DNA from: Buchananella sp. 14KM1171
GTDB lineage: Bacteria; Actinomycetota; Actinomycetes; Actinomycetales; Actinomycetaceae
Direction: 5' to 3'
NCBI RefSeq assembly: GCF_041380365.1
Contig: NZ_CP159981.1
Location: 496,001 to 560,000 of the forward strand
Length of the DNA stretch: 64,000 bases
Below are positions 62,681 through 64,000 of the stretch, piece by piece (position 1 is the stretch's first letter; each line of letters starts with the position of its first letter). The position numbers were made by a program, and so were the translations under genes. A model generated the notes under the pieces. The model ran no database searches. It was not told the DNA's origin and was given only the letters and a program-made list of their open reading frames with translations.

Positions 62681-62699
62681 CGAACACCTCCACAGGTCC

Positions 62700-62749
62700 G
62701 TGAATAGAAATTCACTCCACCGATTGCTTGCATCTCAGTTACTGAGATG
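62700..62749. promoter_or_regulatory. Operator region between leuC and IclR gene
   Basis: Palindrome CATCTCAGT-T-ACTGAGATG (62731-62749), 9-bp perfect arms, and a smaller repeat GTGAAT-AGAA-ATTCAC (62700-62715) toward leuC. IclR-family LeuR/NdgR regulators bind upstream of leuCD in other actinobacteria, so it is the likely site (inference). Confidence 0.6.
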
Positions 62750-62756
62750 GCAATAT
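62728..62756 (+). promoter_or_regulatory. Promoter of the IclR gene
   Basis: TTGCAT (62728-62733), 17-bp spacer, CAATAT (62751-62756). The start codon is six bases beyond, so the transcript is probably leaderless. Confidence 0.45.
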
Positions 62757-62762
62757 CATCTC

Positions 62763-63491
62763 ATGGACGAGACGAACTCTTCAAGTGGAATCGGAGTGCT
62801 GGACAAGGCCGTGGCCTTGCTGGACGCCCTTGAGGGCGGCCCCGCCACGCTAGCTCAGCTTGTTGCAGCAACCCACCTCACCCGACCCACCGCCCACCGC
62901 CTCGCGGTGGGACTTGAACACCACCGCCTAGTGTCGCGGGACTCCCACGGCCGCTTTGTACTGGGTCCCCGCCTGGCGGAGCTTGCCGCAGCCGCTGGAG
63001 AGGATCGCCTCCTGGCCTGCGCCGGCCCCGTCCTGGCCATGCTGCGCGACCACACCGACGAGTCCGCACAGCTCTACCGCCGGCAGGGAGACCACCGCAT
63101 CTGCGTGGCCGCAGCGGAACGCCCCTCCGGCCTGCGAGACTCCGTGCCCGTGGGTGTCACCCTGTCCATGCTGGCCGGCTCCGGCGCCCAGGTACTGCTG
63201 GCCTGGGAGGACCCCGACCGCCTGCACGCCGGACTCAAGGGAGCATCGTTCACCGCCACCACCCTGTCCGGGGTGCGCCGGCGCGGCTGGGCCCAGTCCG
63301 TCTCGGAGCGCGAGGCCGGCGTCTGCTCCGTCTCCGCCCCAGTGCGAGGCAAGGGCGGACGCGTCATCGCCGCCGTCTCGATATCTGGACCCATCGAGCG
63401 CATGGGCCGCCAGCCCGGGCGCATCTACGGCGAGATGGTGGCCGCCGCCGCCAACCGGCTCTCAGAGCTACTGGTCCAGGCCGGGCACTGA
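62763..63491 (+). CDS. ndgR: IclR-family regulator, NdgR/LeuR-like
   Basis: Winged-helix N-terminus ATLAQLVAATHLTRPTAHRLA and an IclR ligand domain with SMLAGSGAQVLLAWEDP. 242 residues from ATG 62763. It is divergent from leuCD, the known arrangement of actinobacterial NdgR, which controls leucine and amino-acid genes. Confidence 0.88.
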   Translation: MDETNSSSGIGVLDKAVALLDALEGGPATLAQLVAATHLTRPTAHRLAVGLEHHRLVSRDSHGRFVLGPRLAELAAAAGEDRLLACAGPVLAMLRDHTDESAQLYRRQGDHRICVAAAERPSGLRDSVPVGVTLSMLAGSGAQVLLAWEDPDRLHAGLKGASFTATTLSGVRRRGWAQSVSEREAGVCSVSAPVRGKGGRVIAAVSISGPIERMGRQPGRIYGEMVAAAANRLSELLVQAGH

Positions 63492-63507
63492 TCGGCGCGC
63501 CTAGCCG

Positions 63508-64000
63508 CTACGCCCACCTGAGTTTTCGCCGGCGCGCGACGGCGCGCCCGTAAGCGTCCATGACCCACCGCAAAGCCTCATCCTGCGAATACGGGATGGG
63601 GCTTTGCCGGTTGTTCCGCTTCAGCCTGTCCAAAAGCTCCGGCCGCGCCAAGAGCGCGGCCAGGTGATCCGCCAGCTCCGCGTCGCTCCCGGCCAGCAGG
63701 CCGTGCTCGCCATGCGTGATGAAATCGTCCATCCCGGTGCCCGCGCGGCCCACCACCGCCAGGCCCGCAGCGCGCGCCTCCAACGGAGAAAGACCAAAGG
63801 CCTCGTCCAACCGGGCGGTGAGGTAGACATCGCAGTCGCGGTAAAGCGCGGCCAGGTCGCCGCGGTCCACCCGCCCACGCAGCTCAATCAACCCCCGCTC
63901 GTCGTGACGGGCAAGCCGAGCACGCAACGCCCCCAGCTCGGGGCCGTCGCCGCAGAGAATGAACCGCGCCCGCGCGCCAGGCACGCGCCTGGCCGCCTCC
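63508..64000 (-). CDS. Glycosyltransferase family 4/1 (partial, right edge)
   Basis: C-terminal domain of a GT-B glycosyltransferase. FILCGDGPELGALRAR and the EAFGLSPLEARAAGLAVVGR motif with downstream EHGLLAG bind the nucleotide sugar. The N-terminus lies beyond the right edge; the frame is open to 64000. Substrate unknown. Confidence 0.8.
   Translation of the reverse strand, partial: EAARRVPGARARFILCGDGPELGALRARLARHDERGLIELRGRVDRGDLAALYRDCDVYLTARLDEAFGLSPLEARAAGLAVVGRAGTGMDDFITHGEHGLLAGSDAELADHLAALLARPELLDRLKRNNRQSPIPYSQDEALRWVMDAYGRAVARRRKLRWA

Noticed and set aside
1-64000. Prophage or integrated plasmid
   Set aside because: No integrase, capsid, terminase, replication or mobilisation genes were found; gene content is chromosomal housekeeping.

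Overview
The window is high-GC, densely coding actinobacterial DNA. The tig-clpP1-clpP2-clpX order, a TatABC set, an MmpL-type transporter, a DasR-like PTS regulator, an NdgR-like IclR regulator divergent from leuCD, and murA-plsC-gpsA-ddl together suggest a chromosomal segment of an Actinomycetaceae-like organism (inference; no rRNA is present to confirm it). There is no prophage, plasmid, CRISPR array or transposase gene.

Layout. 1-3.2 kb: an EfeU-type iron permease and a divergent tatA-tatC pair share an iron box; tatB and a chorismate mutase face them. 3.3-8.2 kb: clpX, clpP2, clpP1, trigger factor, tRNA-Pro. 8.3-13.4 kb: a glycosyltransferase, then an ABC-2 exporter with its own DesK/DesR-type two-component system. 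13.7-20.6 kb: MMPL transporter, pyrimidine-dimer glycosylase-like protein, TIGR01777 epimerase, metallo-beta-lactamase RNA nuclease and an MFS exporter. 20.8-22.2 kb: tRNA-Gly, a 201-bp duplication of its 3' end with hairpins, a tandem array of palindromic elements, and rpmF. 22.4-31.2 kb: YigZ, cysK-cysE, GNAT, rpiB, pepO-like and pepN. 31.3-41.5 kb: a PTS locus (EIIA, EIIB, GntR regulator, EIIC, a second EIIB, enzyme I) probably for N-acetylglucosamine, with malQ, a HAD phosphatase and a TesB-type thioesterase. 41.5-49.5 kb: EttA, an SSB paralogue, a strange repeat array, tRNA-Arg, a Gfo/Idh/MocA oxidoreductase, ilvA, orn, tRNA-His. 49.7-60.4 kb: an unrecognised membrane protein, an ATP-grasp enzyme, FeoA, ddl, gpsA, plsC, murA and an OatA-like acyltransferase. 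60.4-64 kb: 60-bp tandem repeats, leuD, leuC, an IclR regulator and a partial glycosyltransferase.

The coding content is mostly conventional core metabolism; the unusual signal is in the repeats. (1) A 16-bp motif, GGCARCGTCGTCCACC, occurs about 18 times in both orientations, between genes and inside variable loops of unrelated proteins, where it often encodes Asp-Asp-Ala-Ala. (2) A 54-bp palindromic element with constant arms and variable centre occurs six times, four of them in a tandem array and one as a perfect palindrome. (3) A roughly 500-bp gene-free region upstream of ssb carries about 18 copies of a 9-bp motif in both orientations. (4) A tRNA-Gly 3' end plus three hairpins is duplicated. 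None of these matches a family I can name with confidence.

Regulation visible in sequence includes an IdeR/DtxR-type iron box, a TGACA-N2-TGTCA operator at the ABC/two-component operon, an inverted repeat over the cysK promoter, two dre-like sites at the PTS genes, a LacI-type half-site pair upstream of malQ, and a palindrome between leuC and its IclR regulator.
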